The notes: generated from the sequence alone by a model not told the origin. A stretch of 64,000 bases of DNA from Fervidicola ferrireducens (GCF_001562425.1 NZ_LOED01000007.1:1-64000); one strand, 5' to 3'; shown: positions 1-8,994, counted from the stretch's first letter. Numbers and translations are program-made.

Positions 1-790
1 GCCATCTGTAATATTCCCTCTTATCCGTATTGCCGCTTATAAGTTCGGGCATCGGAATTTTGCCGTGTCCTGCTAATTGCCCGTTCTCATCTGTTTCCGC
101 CCATGCTATATGGTCCGGATATGCGTTGACGTCTATTCCTATAACCCCATTTTCTTTTGTTATCGCAACTTCCGGGAAGTTTTCTTCAATCGTAAAGTAA
201 GCATATACCTTCCCATTTTTGAGCTTTAGCTCGACAGAATAAGGCTGTCCGCAAGTGCTTATTGCTTGTAGTAATTCCTCCCGGCTCTTCCCTTTTTTCC
301 ATCCCGGTTGCATCCTTGCATATGCATACCTTCTTTCACCTACGTTGATTCTAAGTACAGCACCATTTTCATCTATCTCGATTCTCGTATTCAGGTTCCC
401 TTTCTTGGTCTTGTCTCCCCTAGAGTAGAGATTGCCTTTCCTTCTTTCTTGCCATTCATGTTGCAGCTTCTTATATGCATTTCCATTTATGTGTTGTTTC
501 TTTAGCTTTTCAAACAAACTCCTGCCACCGAAAATAACTTTGCCTGGATTTTCGCCTCTTTCTTTACAAGACTCTAGAACGCTTTTTGCCTTCATTATCG
601 CATCATCTACATACTTCGAATTTAAACTGAAAATCCCTTGAAGTTCTCTTTTGAGTTCATTTCTGCTATATCCTTCTAAAAGTCTGTTATATGCGAATCT
701 TGTGCAGGATGACCATCTTCTCAAAAGGTCTAATACTTCCTGCTTATCTTCGTTGCTATCAAAAATCAGCTTTGCCTGAATTGTTATCAT
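1..790 (-). CDS. TnpB-like protein (IS200/IS605 OrfB-related), C-terminus beyond window
   Basis: Open frame from ATG at 790 to the window edge, about 263 codons without a stop. An AGAGGTG ribosome site lies about 9 bases upstream; an in-frame ATG at 814 is an alternative start. The N-terminal part contains RFAYNRLLEG, typical of TnpB-type proteins, then a basic middle region, then GVIGIDVNAYPDHIA, which fits the first RuvC-like Asp motif (GID). The family comprises RNA-guided nucleases or transposon accessory proteins of the IS605/IS607 groups. The remaining RuvC and zinc-finger motifs would lie outside the window, so integrity cannot be judged. Family assignment is from motif recognition only. 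Confidence 0.7.
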   Translation of the reverse strand, partial: MITIQAKLIFDSNEDKQEVLDLLRRWSSCTRFAYNRLLEGYSRNELKRELQGIFSLNSKYVDDAIMKAKSVLESCKERGENPGKVIFGGRSLFEKLKKQHINGNAYKKLQHEWQERRKGNLYSRGDKTKKGNLNTRIEIDENGAVLRINVGERRYAYARMQPGWKKGKSREELLQAISTCGQPYSVELKLKNGKVYAYFTIEENFPEVAITKENGVIGIDVNAYPDHIAWAETDENGQLAGHGKIPMPELISGNTDKREYYRW

Positions 791-829
791 GCCTTTTAGC
801 ACCTCTTTGGCCATAAATCCTTGCTGTAT

Positions 830-925
830 CTATGAGGTTGTTTTCAATCCTTCCTTTTCCCGGTTTATTAGCATTCTTCTGTTGATGCCATATATCTCCT
901 TGATTTTTTGCACACTTAGTAACAT
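830..925 (-). CDS. 31-residue HTH-like mini ORF upstream of the TnpB-like gene
   Basis: ATG at 925 with AGGTGAT five bases upstream encodes 31 residues beginning MLLSVQKIKEIYGI and ending REKEGLKTTS. The pattern (short helix, turn, IN-RR, REKEGL) resembles the N-terminal winged-HTH of MerR-like or IS607 TnpA resolvases, but it stops where a wing would follow. It may be the stump of a partner gene deleted or frameshifted in front of TnpB, or an independent micro-protein. The rest of 791-981 shows nothing else I can support. Confidence 0.35.
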   Translation of the reverse strand: MLLSVQKIKEIYGINRRMLINREKEGLKTTS

Positions 926-981
926 TCAACATCACCTAATCAAAATTATGCCTTTTTGCATTATTATTTTCAACTGTTGTA

Positions 982-2739
982 TTAAAATTCAATTTTCTTG
1001 GCAAAAATCCGGCTGAATTCGCTCACCGCGCTGAGTTCTATATAATGGATCTTGCGGGAAAGTGCAAGTGCCCGCTCGTATTCTTTTTCGGATACAAGCG
1101 CAAGTTTTGCCCCGGTCCCGGCGGCATTACCCACGGGTTTAATCCTGCCTTCCAGTTCGGGCGGGATGAGTCCTATCTTACATGCGCTTTCGGGTTTCAG
1201 ATAATTCCCGAAAGCCCCCGCCAGAAATACTTCCTTTATGTCCTTCACCTTAGCCCCGAAAGTATTTAACAGAATTTCGATTCCTGCGGCTATGGCTCCT
1301 TTTGCCAACTGCAGCTCCCTTATATCTTTCTGGTTTATATACACGGGCTGCCCGGTCGGCGTATTCTCCTCTATAATAAATGCCCTTATTCCGTTTATCT
1401 CTCTAATTCTGTCTTTGTAAATTTCCCCTTCCCCGGAAAGTTCCTCAGGCTTCAAGATTCTTCCTTTTTTGTCCACGACGCCCACTTTCAGAAGCTCCGC
1501 CACAATATCCAAAAGTCCCGACCCGCATATACCTACAGGCTCAACCCCGCCTATCACCGTGTACTTTATTTCTCCGTCTATTTTCGCATGATCTATAGCT
1601 CCGGTCGCCCCCCTCATGCCGCAGGCTATGTGAGCACCTTCGAAGGCAGGCCCTGCAGCGGTGGAACAGGCAAAGAGCCTTTCTTTAGTCCCCAGCACCA
1701 TCTCTCCATTAGTGCCTATATCTATCAGCAGCCTGAGGTCATCGTACTTGTCCATCTCGCATGCCAGGGCCGCGCCAACCGTGTCGGCCCCGACAAACCC
1801 GGCAATGTTCGGCAGTGTAAAAACCTTGCCGTTCGGGTTGATGTTTATGCCAAGTTCAGCCGCATCCACGACCATCGGCTCTGAAAAAACGGGCACGTAG
1901 GGAGCTAAGGCCAGGTGTTTTGGCTGCACCTTTAAAAACAGGTGCTGCATGGTCGTATTGCCCACTATTGTAACTGCGTAAATGTCCTCGCGCTTAAAAT
2001 CGGTGCCGCTCAGCGCCTTGTCGATTAAATTGTTGATTTCATTTATCACTTCTGCGTGAAGTTTTTCCAATCCATCCGGCGTCTCGGAAGCCAAATTTAT
2101 TCTTGAAATAACATCGGCCCCGTACTTAGTCTGCGGATTAAGTGCAGATACCCTTGCTATTTCGCTGCCGGTGCTCAAATTTATAAGATAGCCTGCTATC
2201 GTCGTCGTGCCGATGTCGAAAGCCATCCCTAAAATTTCCCGTCTGGTATCCCCTTTTTCAACGGCCAGGACTTCATCTTCCCAGGTTACCACGGTGACTT
2301 TAAAGTTGCTTTCCCTAATCCTCTCGGGCAATTCCCTCAAAACTTTAAGGCTGGGCTTCAAGCCTATATTCCCTCTCAATCTATCCCAATCATCCCTGTT
2401 ATCTTCCAGCGATGGCAGTGGCAGATCCAAGTACCGCTTCTTCACCAGCGGGTCCAACACTACCTTTCGTTCAACACCTTCCGATAAGATCTCGTACTTT
2501 TGCTCCTTTTTCGGAATTTCTACGATGACATCCTCAGTAACCTTGAACTGACACGCAAGGACTTCTTCACTAGAATTTCCTTTTACTATCTTAACCTTGC
2601 ATTTTTTGCATTTCCCCATACCCCCGCACGGAAACTCGAATTTTATGCCGTTTTCGGTAAAAACTTTCTTCAATGTGGCATTTTCTTCCGCTGTTGCATG
2701 GATGTTTTCCGGGAGGATTGTAACCGTGTACGTTTCCAT
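982..2739 (-). CDS. Reductive activator of corrinoid proteins (2Fe-2S ferredoxin + ASKHA domain)
   Basis: 585 residues, full length for the RACE/RamA-like family (DUF4445). An N-terminal plant-type ferredoxin domain carries Cys38, Cys44, Cys47 and Cys63. The C-terminal two thirds is an actin-like ATPase with DIGTTT at 175-180 and a second DIGTNGEM motif near 340. Such proteins use ATP and low-potential electrons to reduce inactive Co(II) corrinoid to Co(I). It lies next to two corrinoid proteins and three methyltransferases, which are its likely clients. A hairpin terminator (2838-2871) separates it from the upstream symporter, so it probably has its own promoter; a palindrome TTATACGTATAA lies at 2825-2836. 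Confidence 0.88.
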   Translation of the reverse strand: METYTVTILPENIHATAEENATLKKVFTENGIKFEFPCGGMGKCKKCKVKIVKGNSSEEVLACQFKVTEDVIVEIPKKEQKYEILSEGVERKVVLDPLVKKRYLDLPLPSLEDNRDDWDRLRGNIGLKPSLKVLRELPERIRESNFKVTVVTWEDEVLAVEKGDTRREILGMAFDIGTTTIAGYLINLSTGSEIARVSALNPQTKYGADVISRINLASETPDGLEKLHAEVINEINNLIDKALSGTDFKREDIYAVTIVGNTTMQHLFLKVQPKHLALAPYVPVFSEPMVVDAAELGININPNGKVFTLPNIAGFVGADTVGAALACEMDKYDDLRLLIDIGTNGEMVLGTKERLFACSTAAGPAFEGAHIACGMRGATGAIDHAKIDGEIKYTVIGGVEPVGICGSGLLDIVAELLKVGVVDKKGRILKPEELSGEGEIYKDRIREINGIRAFIIEENTPTGQPVYINQKDIRELQLAKGAIAAGIEILLNTFGAKVKDIKEVFLAGAFGNYLKPESACKIGLIPPELEGRIKPVGNAAGTGAKLALVSEKEYERALALSRKIHYIELSAVSEFSRIFAKKIEF

Positions 2740-2824
2740 AAAAACACCACCTGCAAATAAAAAAAGTTTTTACTTATATTACCTTACCATAATACTGAGA
2801 AGAAAAAAAGATGTATTTAAAACT

Positions 2825-2836
2825 TTATACGTATAA
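2825..2836. promoter_or_regulatory. Palindrome TTATACGTATAA upstream of the activator gene
   Basis: A perfect 12-bp palindrome about 90 bases upstream of the activator start, adjoining the terminator of the preceding unit. It could be an operator or overlap the promoter. It resembles the TATAC-TT-GTATA site at 6248-6259 before the first corrinoid gene. Function is inferred. Confidence 0.3.
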
Positions 2837-2837
2837 T

Positions 2838-2871
2838 AATAACACCGGTGGCGAAACCCACCGGTGTTATT
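2838..2871 (-). terminator. Rho-independent terminator after the GPH symporter
   Basis: Perfect 14-bp stem (AATAACACCGGTGG with its complement) around a 6-base loop, followed on the minus strand by a T-rich stretch. It lies 17 bases past the symporter stop codon and ends that operon. Confidence 0.8.
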
Positions 2872-2887
2872 AACTTTTCCTGCTTAT

Positions 2888-4282
2888 TTACGCTTTTGCT
2901 CCTTCAGCTTCTGCTCTCCTCTGATTAATTTCATTTTGCAGCTGAATCAGTTTTTCTCTTGTTAACTTATAACCGAACGCAAGCACTAATGCAGAGGCCA
3001 AAGCAAAGATACCAGGAATGAATACAAACACATTTATTACCGCATTTTTCAGAGCTAGGGTGGCTGTAGCCGGATTAGCACCAGGCACAAACCCAGCAGT
3101 AGCTAGAACAAAGGGGATTATAGTTCCTCTCGAAATAATTGCGGTTTTCAAAGATAGGTTCATCAATCCCATAACGAAGGGAGATGCATCTTCTCCCGTT
3201 TTCCATTGGGCATAAATCGACACATCTGAATACAGACTTACCATAACCGATGCCAAAAGTCCGAGAAATACTCTGGCTATCAAAACAAACACAAAAAACA
3301 TCGTTATATTCATTCCTACGAATTTGCATATAATTAGCGAAACTGCCAATCCGAATAAACCTACGATAGAAGCATTCCTAGTCGAAAGACTTTTAGATAG
3401 GCTACCTGCTATATAGGCTCCTATTACCTGGGCTATGCCGCCGAGTAACAGATAGGTAGGGTAAAGAGCCATATTCTGTGCTACATAGGTAAAGTAGTAA
3501 GCGGCTGCTGCTGTCATGATAAAGTTAACCATATACCTGAGAAAATCGGATATAAGAAGCACTATAAGAGGGGGATTTTGTATAAGGCTGTTAATCATAG
3601 CTCTAATTGTTACAGTAGAACCTTTTGATGGACCCTGCACTTGACCAGTAGGTTCATAACCTTCAGTTATCTTGAAAACAAACCAGTAACATATCATCAT
3701 CAGGAATGCCATTATTCCCGCAAGAAGTGTATAACCCAAAATTTCATTGTTAGTAACCTTTCCTAAATATACAGCTAAAGGAGGTCCTGTATAAGAGAAG
3801 ACTACACCAGCCAGCGATGTGTAGGTAGCACGTCTTGAGGCCAGAAAAGCTCTCTCTTCCGGATTATTAGCCAAAACGGGAATAAGCGAAACGTTAGCTA
3901 CCCATGGTATATTCCACGCTATATGGCTCAAAATAAACCCCAAACATACGATAATTGCCGCTATTGTTTCACTAGGCCCTATCTTAGTGTACTGAAACAT
4001 ATAAAGGATTACTACTATCGGTGGAGCAATTAACATCCACGAACGGTTTCTTCCCCATTTCATCGGCTTGGTTCCACTAATAATCGCACCGTAAAAAGGA
4101 GATAGCAGAGCATCAACTACACTCGTAACCGTACCTATTAGTGCCACCATAGGGAGCGAGAATTTTGCTACGTTTGTCAAGAAGAATACAAACAAGTACA
4201 ATTCCACACTAGTCATCATGGAAAAACCGAAATCGCCAATGCCGTAAAAAGTTTTTATAGCTTTGCTAAGAGGCTTTTTCAT
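2888..4282 (-). CDS. GPH-family (MelB-like) cation symporter
   Basis: 464 residues from ATG at 4282, chosen because a strong AGAGGAGGGGG ribosome site precedes it; the open frame extends to 4342 without such a site. Twelve hydrophobic segments and an N-terminal GDFGFSMM motif are typical of glycoside-pentoside-hexuronide:cation symporters. The family imports sugars or glycosides with Na+ or H+. It is the last gene of the unit corrinoid protein - UroD methyltransferase - symporter, so it may bring in the methylated substrate of the neighbouring methyltransferase. That substrate role is inferred from position only. Confidence 0.8.
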   Translation of the reverse strand: MKKPLSKAIKTFYGIGDFGFSMMTSVELYLFVFFLTNVAKFSLPMVALIGTVTSVVDALLSPFYGAIISGTKPMKWGRNRSWMLIAPPIVVILYMFQYTKIGPSETIAAIIVCLGFILSHIAWNIPWVANVSLIPVLANNPEERAFLASRRATYTSLAGVVFSYTGPPLAVYLGKVTNNEILGYTLLAGIMAFLMMICYWFVFKITEGYEPTGQVQGPSKGSTVTIRAMINSLIQNPPLIVLLISDFLRYMVNFIMTAAAAYYFTYVAQNMALYPTYLLLGGIAQVIGAYIAGSLSKSLSTRNASIVGLFGLAVSLIICKFVGMNITMFFVFVLIARVFLGLLASVMVSLYSDVSIYAQWKTGEDASPFVMGLMNLSLKTAIISRGTIIPFVLATAGFVPGANPATATLALKNAVINVFVFIPGIFALASALVLAFGYKLTREKLIQLQNEINQRRAEAEGAKA

Positions 4283-4308
4283 TTTCCCCCTCCTCTTTAA
4301 TTTCAATA

Positions 4309-4338
4309 CCCGGCCCCGGCTTAAACGCCAGGGCCGGT
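4309..4338 (-). other. Intercistronic hairpin between UroD methyltransferase and symporter
   Basis: A GC-rich inverted repeat (ACCGGCCCTGGC facing GCCGGGGCCGGGT, minus strand) fills the gap just after the methyltransferase stop and before the symporter ribosome site. There is no T-run, so it is more likely an mRNA stabiliser or processing element than a terminator. Confidence 0.5.
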
Positions 4339-4345
4339 GCATCTT

Positions 4346-5566
4346 CTAACCGTATTTTTCTACCGCTTCGATTAAAGCAGTAATATTCTCGGTGGGGGTT
4401 TCCCTAGGAGCCGTACCTATGTTAGCGCTGAGTATAAATCCGCCACCCGGCTTTACCTGTTCTAATAAATTCTTTACGTATTCTTCAATTTTCTCCGGGG
4501 TTCCGCCCACTATTAAGCTCATCGGAATTCCGCCCATAACGCAAGTATGTCCTTCCAAAACTTTCTTTGCCTTCACGACATCGGTCTTTTCAAAGTATGC
4601 AATGCCCCATCCCTTGGGAAGCTCTAATATGGTCTCAAGGTGCGCATCATGGCGTCCCTCGAAAAACACCTGTGCTTTCATACCTTCATCGGCCAGTCTC
4701 AGAATCACTTCCTTCAAAGTTGGCCAATAAAATTCTTTGTACAGCTTGGGGGATAGATACTCGTTCAAATGCAGAGGTATCATAACCCACTTTAATCCTC
4801 TCTGTTTATAGGAAAGTGCATACTTCACAATTGGTTCAACCAAAGCTTCTGCCGCTTTTTTAACCTTATCCGGATATCTTCTGATGTCCAAAAGTACGTT
4901 TTCAATCCCCCTCAAAAAGTCTCCTATTATATCTAGCGGCGCATAAGCCCCGCCCATGGGTATAGACGGGTATCCCAACTTTGCGGTTATTGCCCCAATT
5001 TCGCGGCCTGCTGCTCCGTACCTTGCAAATTCAACCCCTAGCCTTACCATTGTAGCCATGGCCTGCCGCGGTGTCTCTAAATTGCGGCATGCCCTAGGCA
5101 GCACAGTTTCAGCAACAAATTTGACTGGGTCTTCTATCAATTGGTCATATTCGTCGGCTTCCATGAAGGTTCCACCAATAAATTGTGGAGATGCGTCTTC
5201 CGATATCTCCCTTCCCGGATACCGATAATACTTGTCTCCTAACACATCATGCATCGGTCCGGTTATAAAAGTAGTATTCGCCGCAATATCAGGATATTCC
5301 GAAAACGCCACACTAAATACGCGTCCATCTAAGCCCGTTATTCCCGAACTGGCCCAATCAAACTGAAAATCGGTCAAGAATTTTTCAATGGCTTTTATAG
5401 CCTTTTCATAATCATAGCAAAATTCGTGCTGTGTTATGCCGGAATAAGCCGGAATTATATCTCCGCCAAATCCTCTAAGAGGAACCCTATCCGGTTCTTC
5501 AAGATTAATCGCCGCCATAATACGAGCATACCGCTTTTCAGCAAGCTCCTGTGCATTGCTCACCAT
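4346..5566 (-). CDS. UroD-family corrinoid methyltransferase (copy 1)
   Basis: 406 residues of the uroporphyrinogen decarboxylase superfamily, in the branch used for methyl transfer to corrinoid proteins. H340-T-C342 corresponds to the His-X-Cys zinc motif of MtaA/MtbA-type enzymes. The distal Cys of those enzymes is replaced (N382 in ANIGTAP). EGRHDAHL near 303-310 supplies further His residues. It starts 6 bases after its paired corrinoid protein. It is closely similar to the product of 7771-8994. It could be the MT1 enzyme that takes a methyl group from an O- or N-methyl substrate, or an MT2 towards tetrahydrofolate; the sequence does not decide. Confidence 0.82.
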   Translation of the reverse strand: MVSNAQELAEKRYARIMAAINLEEPDRVPLRGFGGDIIPAYSGITQHEFCYDYEKAIKAIEKFLTDFQFDWASSGITGLDGRVFSVAFSEYPDIAANTTFITGPMHDVLGDKYYRYPGREISEDASPQFIGGTFMEADEYDQLIEDPVKFVAETVLPRACRNLETPRQAMATMVRLGVEFARYGAAGREIGAITAKLGYPSIPMGGAYAPLDIIGDFLRGIENVLLDIRRYPDKVKKAAEALVEPIVKYALSYKQRGLKWVMIPLHLNEYLSPKLYKEFYWPTLKEVILRLADEGMKAQVFFEGRHDAHLETILELPKGWGIAYFEKTDVVKAKKVLEGHTCVMGGIPMSLIVGGTPEKIEEYVKNLLEQVKPGGGFILSANIGTAPRETPTENITALIEAVEKYG

Positions 5567-5572
5567 ACCGAA

Positions 5573-6205
5573 TCACACCTCCATCCCCAGAAGTTGTTTG
5601 CAGAGCCTTACTCCTTTCGCCGCATCGTCAGCCCAAGCATCCGCTCCGGCGTATTCCTTGACGCTCTCGTCTACCCTGCCTCCACCTATTATTATCTTTA
5701 TGCCGTCCCTCAACCCCGCTTCCTTCAATTTGTCCACCGTCTTCTTCATCGAGGTCACTCCTGCAGTTATAAGACACGACATGCCTACTATGTCCGGCTT
5801 GTGCTCCTTCACCGCTTCCACAAACTTCTCCTCCGGCGTGTCTATCCCTATGTCTATCACTTCAAATCCCGAAGCTTCGGCAAATACCTTGAATATGTCC
5901 TTGCCTATGTTGTGCACGTCTTCTTTTACCGTCCCTAATACAATCTTGCCTAACTTCTTCTCGCTTCCACCTTTAATCTTGGGCAGCGTGAATTCCATTA
6001 TTTCTTTAAAAATCTCGCCACCTAGAATGAGTTCGGACAGGAAGTATTCGCCCTTTTCAAACCTCTCGCCTATTTTTCCCATGGCATCCCTACAAACTTC
6101 CAAGAGCTTCTGTGCATCCCCTCCGCCTTCTAGGTACTCCTTGGCTTTATTTACCGCCTCTTCTTCCTCCATTTCGACTATGCTCTTTAAAACATCCTCC
6201 AGCAC
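5573..6205 (-). CDS. Methyltransferase corrinoid protein (copy 1)
   Basis: 210 residues. The N-terminal four-helix cap domain (about 1-85) is followed by a Rossmann B12-binding domain with D96-x-H98-x-x-G101, whose His is the lower cobalt ligand. The SCLITAG and IIIGGG loops follow. Length and domains match MtaC/MtbC/MtvC-type methyl carriers. Its DNA shares a perfectly identical 161-bp tract with the second copy (5763-5923 versus 9188-9348). First gene of the unit that continues into the UroD enzyme and symporter; a TATAAT box lies at 6241-6236. Confidence 0.9.
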   Translation of the reverse strand: MLEDVLKSIVEMEEEEAVNKAKEYLEGGGDAQKLLEVCRDAMGKIGERFEKGEYFLSELILGGEIFKEIMEFTLPKIKGGSEKKLGKIVLGTVKEDVHNIGKDIFKVFAEASGFEVIDIGIDTPEEKFVEAVKEHKPDIVGMSCLITAGVTSMKKTVDKLKEAGLRDGIKIIIGGGRVDESVKEYAGADAWADDAAKGVRLCKQLLGMEV

Positions 6206-6235
6206 GCTCTAACCTCCTTATAAAAATTCTAAATT

Positions 6236-6259
6236 ATTATAGCGTGTTATACTTGTATA
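6236..6259 (-). promoter_or_regulatory. Promoter region with palindromic site before corrinoid gene copy 1
   Basis: Minus-strand TATAAT at 6241-6236 is preceded by an inverted repeat TATAC-TT-GTATA at 6248-6259, placed in the -10/-35 spacer as expected for a repressor site. The -35 element is not clear. Regulation is inferred. Confidence 0.4.
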
Positions 6260-6289
6260 TGTTTTATCTTATATTTCATCTTTTGTCAA

Positions 6290-6450
6290 TTTTATGATTT
6301 TTTAAATGGCAAAAGCTCTCCATCCCGCACTTTAGTGAGTAAGGCAGGACAGAGAGATTTAATGACTTTTAACAAATATGGTCCAAAAAAGCATCCCATC
6401 ACAACACTAATAAAGACATAAATATGCGGATGTGACGCTCCAAAAGTCGG
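6290..6450 (-). other. Possible 3' coding remnant or small membrane ORF without clear start
   Basis: Downstream of the MFS stop, one minus-strand frame reads about 50 residues including SHPHIYVFISVVMGCFF and ends LLPFKKS. It has the look of one membrane helix plus a basic tail. The frame is open back into the MFS gene, in another phase, and has no good start codon or ribosome site. It may be a decayed gene end or chance. The remainder of 6206-6458 holds only the promoter region of the next gene. Confidence 0.2.
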
Positions 6451-6458
6451 GTGCTTTA

Positions 6459-7640
6459 TTAACCTGCTTTTGAAACCGAAGGCGACTTCCTCGCCCCCGT
6501 TAATGCGTATATCAATGCACTTATAAAATACGCCACCATTGCGATAAATATAGGAAAACGTATATAACTATTTATCCTCAAAAGAAGCGCTATATAATAT
6601 GTCGAAATAAATCCTCCAAGGTTCATAAAAGCCATCAGCGTACCGGACGCCGATGCAAAGGCCGCTGGCGGAACAATAGATCCTATTATCATCATCACAG
6701 CAGGCATTAAAACGCTAAATCCCAACCCCACGAGGGTGGAACCTACCGTCAGCATCATTAAGCTATTAGCGTAATACACACACCCCATGCCAGCCGATAT
6801 AACAAGCAAGCTCAATGTAATAGCGTGAAGTTTTAAGTATTGATGTAGTTTTCCGAAAATCGCTCCTCCAATCATTCCTCCGACGGTGAACATTGAGAGC
6901 ACGACTCCCGCCGAGGCCGCATCCCCCAGATTCCCGGTAATAATTATCGTTGACATATTAACTAGCATAGGGTAATTCAACATCGTAGCAGTACCAAAAA
7001 GCGCCGCGATTAAATAAACCGCGCCCGGCATTTTAACCTTAGCCGCTGCGCCTGCTGCAGTTTCTTCCTTCTTCTTTTCGGGTTCGGGGAGCATAAAAAG
7101 CACCATGAAGAAGGTTATAAGTGCTAATAAGTGCGGCAAAAAGGCATGTTTCCAACTTATCGTGCACAAAATCGCACCTAACATTTGAAGCACTATACCG
7201 CCTAGGTTCATAATTACACCCGAAAGCCCAAGCATATTGGCCCTCTGCTGTCCTTCAAATAGCCCCAAAATTAGTGCAGTTCCAAGGGGGGATATTATAC
7301 CAAGGCCTATTCCAAATAATGCCCTAGCCACCAGTATAACGGTGAAATCATTCATGACAAAAGGCGCAGCTCCTGCTACAGCAAAAAGAAGGGTACCTAT
7401 CAATAATAGAGGTCTGTATCCAACCCTGTTTCCTGCAACCATACCGGACCAGGCGGTTGCCGGTATAAGAAAAAGCGATGGCAAAGTAGATGCCAATAAA
7501 ATAGTGCTGAAGGGAAGTTCCGGGAAGGCTTCCGCTATGTTTTGCAGCGCCGGTGTTATAGTCCCTATACCCATCGCGATAAAAAATACCGACATTACCG
7601 CAACAACTGTCGCAGTATTACTTTTTCCCACCACTCCCAC
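6459..7640 (-). CDS. Major facilitator superfamily transporter
   Basis: 393 residues with about twelve hydrophobic helices and a central charged loop around residues 195-205. It contains the MFS helix 2-3 loop (WSGMVAGNRVGYRPLL) and a second GGAIFGKLHQ loop half-way. The family covers uptake and efflux; the substrate cannot be read from sequence. It lies between the two corrinoid/methyltransferase units, after a terminator (7734-7764), and probably serves the same C1 pathway. A palindrome AATTGTACAATT (7659-7670) lies just upstream of its start. Confidence 0.8.
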   Translation of the reverse strand: MGVVGKSNTATVVAVMSVFFIAMGIGTITPALQNIAEAFPELPFSTILLASTLPSLFLIPATAWSGMVAGNRVGYRPLLLIGTLLFAVAGAAPFVMNDFTVILVARALFGIGLGIISPLGTALILGLFEGQQRANMLGLSGVIMNLGGIVLQMLGAILCTISWKHAFLPHLLALITFFMVLFMLPEPEKKKEETAAGAAAKVKMPGAVYLIAALFGTATMLNYPMLVNMSTIIITGNLGDAASAGVVLSMFTVGGMIGGAIFGKLHQYLKLHAITLSLLVISAGMGCVYYANSLMMLTVGSTLVGLGFSVLMPAVMMIIGSIVPPAAFASASGTLMAFMNLGGFISTYYIALLLRINSYIRFPIFIAMVAYFISALIYALTGARKSPSVSKAG

Positions 7641-7658
7641 CCTTTCTTAAAAAAGTGT

Positions 7659-7670
7659 AATTGTACAATT
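7659..7670. promoter_or_regulatory. Palindrome AATTGTACAATT before the MFS gene
   Basis: Perfect 12-bp palindrome, about 20 bases upstream of the MFS start codon in an AT-rich promoter region. TTGTACAA-type sites are common for GntR-like repressors, but no regulator is encoded next to it. Confidence 0.3.
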
Positions 7671-7733
7671 TATATTCTTATTAAATTTATTTTATTTCTG
7701 ATATTTTACTTTACTATCGTGCTTTTAAGTTTG

Positions 7734-7764
7734 TGCCGATCGCCGGCTTCACCGGCGATCGGCA
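7734..7764 (-). terminator. Hairpin after UroD methyltransferase copy 2
   Basis: Perfect 13-bp stem (TGCCGATCGCCGG with complement, CTTCA loop) six bases after the stop codon. The following T-run is weak, but it separates two transcription units. Confidence 0.6.
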
Positions 7765-7770
7765 ATTAAT

Positions 7771-8994
7771 TTAACCGTACTTCTCCACAGCCTCTATAAG
7801 CGCCTTTATGTTCTCGACCGGTGTCTCTCTCGGGGCAGTCCCAACGCCGGGGGCCAGGATAAATCCGCCGCCGGGTTTTACTTTCTCGAGCAGATTTTTA
7901 ACGTACTCGTCGATTTGAGCCGGCGTTCCTCCAACTATAAGTCCCATGGGAATTCCGCCCATTACGCAAGTATGACCTTTCAAGACTTCCTTTGCTTTTA
8001 CAACGTCGGTCTTCTCAAAATATGCTACTCCCCACCCTTTTGGCAACTCTAAAATTGTCTCGAGATGTGCATCGTGCCTTCCTTCGAAGAATACCATTAC
8101 TTTAAAGCCTTCGTTTACAAGCCTTACGATGACTTCCTTCAGCGTGGGCCAGTAGAATTCTTTATAAAGCTTGGGCGAGAGGTATTCATTCAGGTGGAGT
8201 GGTATAAAGGCCAAAGTAGCGCCTATATTCTTGTGAGCCAGTGCATAATTCATTATCGGCTCTACCAATGCTTCGGTCGCTGCTTTTACCTTGTCAGGAT
8301 ACCTCCTGATGTCTAACAGTAGATTCTCCACGCCTCTCAAAAAGTCACCTATCAGGTCCAGCGGCGCATAGGCACCTCCAAGAGCCATTGCGGGATAGCC
8401 CAACTCCTGCATCAAACCGACAGTCTGCATCATCATAGCATTAAATTTGGATATTTCGGTGCCGAGCCTAACCATCGTCGCCATAGCCTTGCGGGGTGTT
8501 TCCAAGTTGCGGCAGGCCCTGGGTAGCACCGTTTCGGCTATGAACTTTACGGGATCTTCTATAAGTTTGTCGTATTCATCGGCTTCCATAAAAGACCCGC
8601 CGATAAACTGAGGGGATGAATCCTCCGAAATTTCCCTGCCCGGATACCTGTAGTATTTGTCCCCCAATGCATCGTGCATCGGCCCGGTTATGAAGGTGAG
8701 GTTTATGGAAATATCCGGAAATTCCGAAAACGCTACGTTGAACACACGCCCGTCCAAACCGCTCACGGAAGCTGCAAAAGGCCAGTCACAGGGGAAGTCT
8801 TTTAAAAACTTCTCCATCGCCTTCAGAGCTTTTTCGCTGTCATAGCAATATTCGTACATGCTCAGGCCGGAATAAGCTGGAACTATGTCACCACCCACAC
8901 CTGCAAGGGGAACTTTGTCGGGTTCCTCAAGGTTCATTGCCGCCATTAAACGGGCTAATCTTTTTTCGGCAAGTTCTTTCGCATTGCTAACCAT
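7771..8994 (-). CDS. UroD-family corrinoid methyltransferase (copy 2)
   Basis: 407 residues, closely related along its whole length to the enzyme at 4346-5566. H341-T-C343 keeps the zinc-type His-X-Cys motif, while the distal Cys position reads PGVGTAP (Val). It follows its paired corrinoid protein by 3 bases, in a unit with a third UroD protein, FchA and FocA further upstream. Likely role: methyl transfer between substrate and corrinoid protein or between corrinoid protein and tetrahydrofolate. The copy-1/copy-2 divergence is mainly around residues 75-100 and 185-205, which may reflect different substrates. Confidence 0.82.
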   Translation of the reverse strand: MVSNAKELAEKRLARLMAAMNLEEPDKVPLAGVGGDIVPAYSGLSMYEYCYDSEKALKAMEKFLKDFPCDWPFAASVSGLDGRVFNVAFSEFPDISINLTFITGPMHDALGDKYYRYPGREISEDSSPQFIGGSFMEADEYDKLIEDPVKFIAETVLPRACRNLETPRKAMATMVRLGTEISKFNAMMMQTVGLMQELGYPAMALGGAYAPLDLIGDFLRGVENLLLDIRRYPDKVKAATEALVEPIMNYALAHKNIGATLAFIPLHLNEYLSPKLYKEFYWPTLKEVIVRLVNEGFKVMVFFEGRHDAHLETILELPKGWGVAYFEKTDVVKAKEVLKGHTCVMGGIPMGLIVGGTPAQIDEYVKNLLEKVKPGGGFILAPGVGTAPRETPVENIKALIEAVEKYG

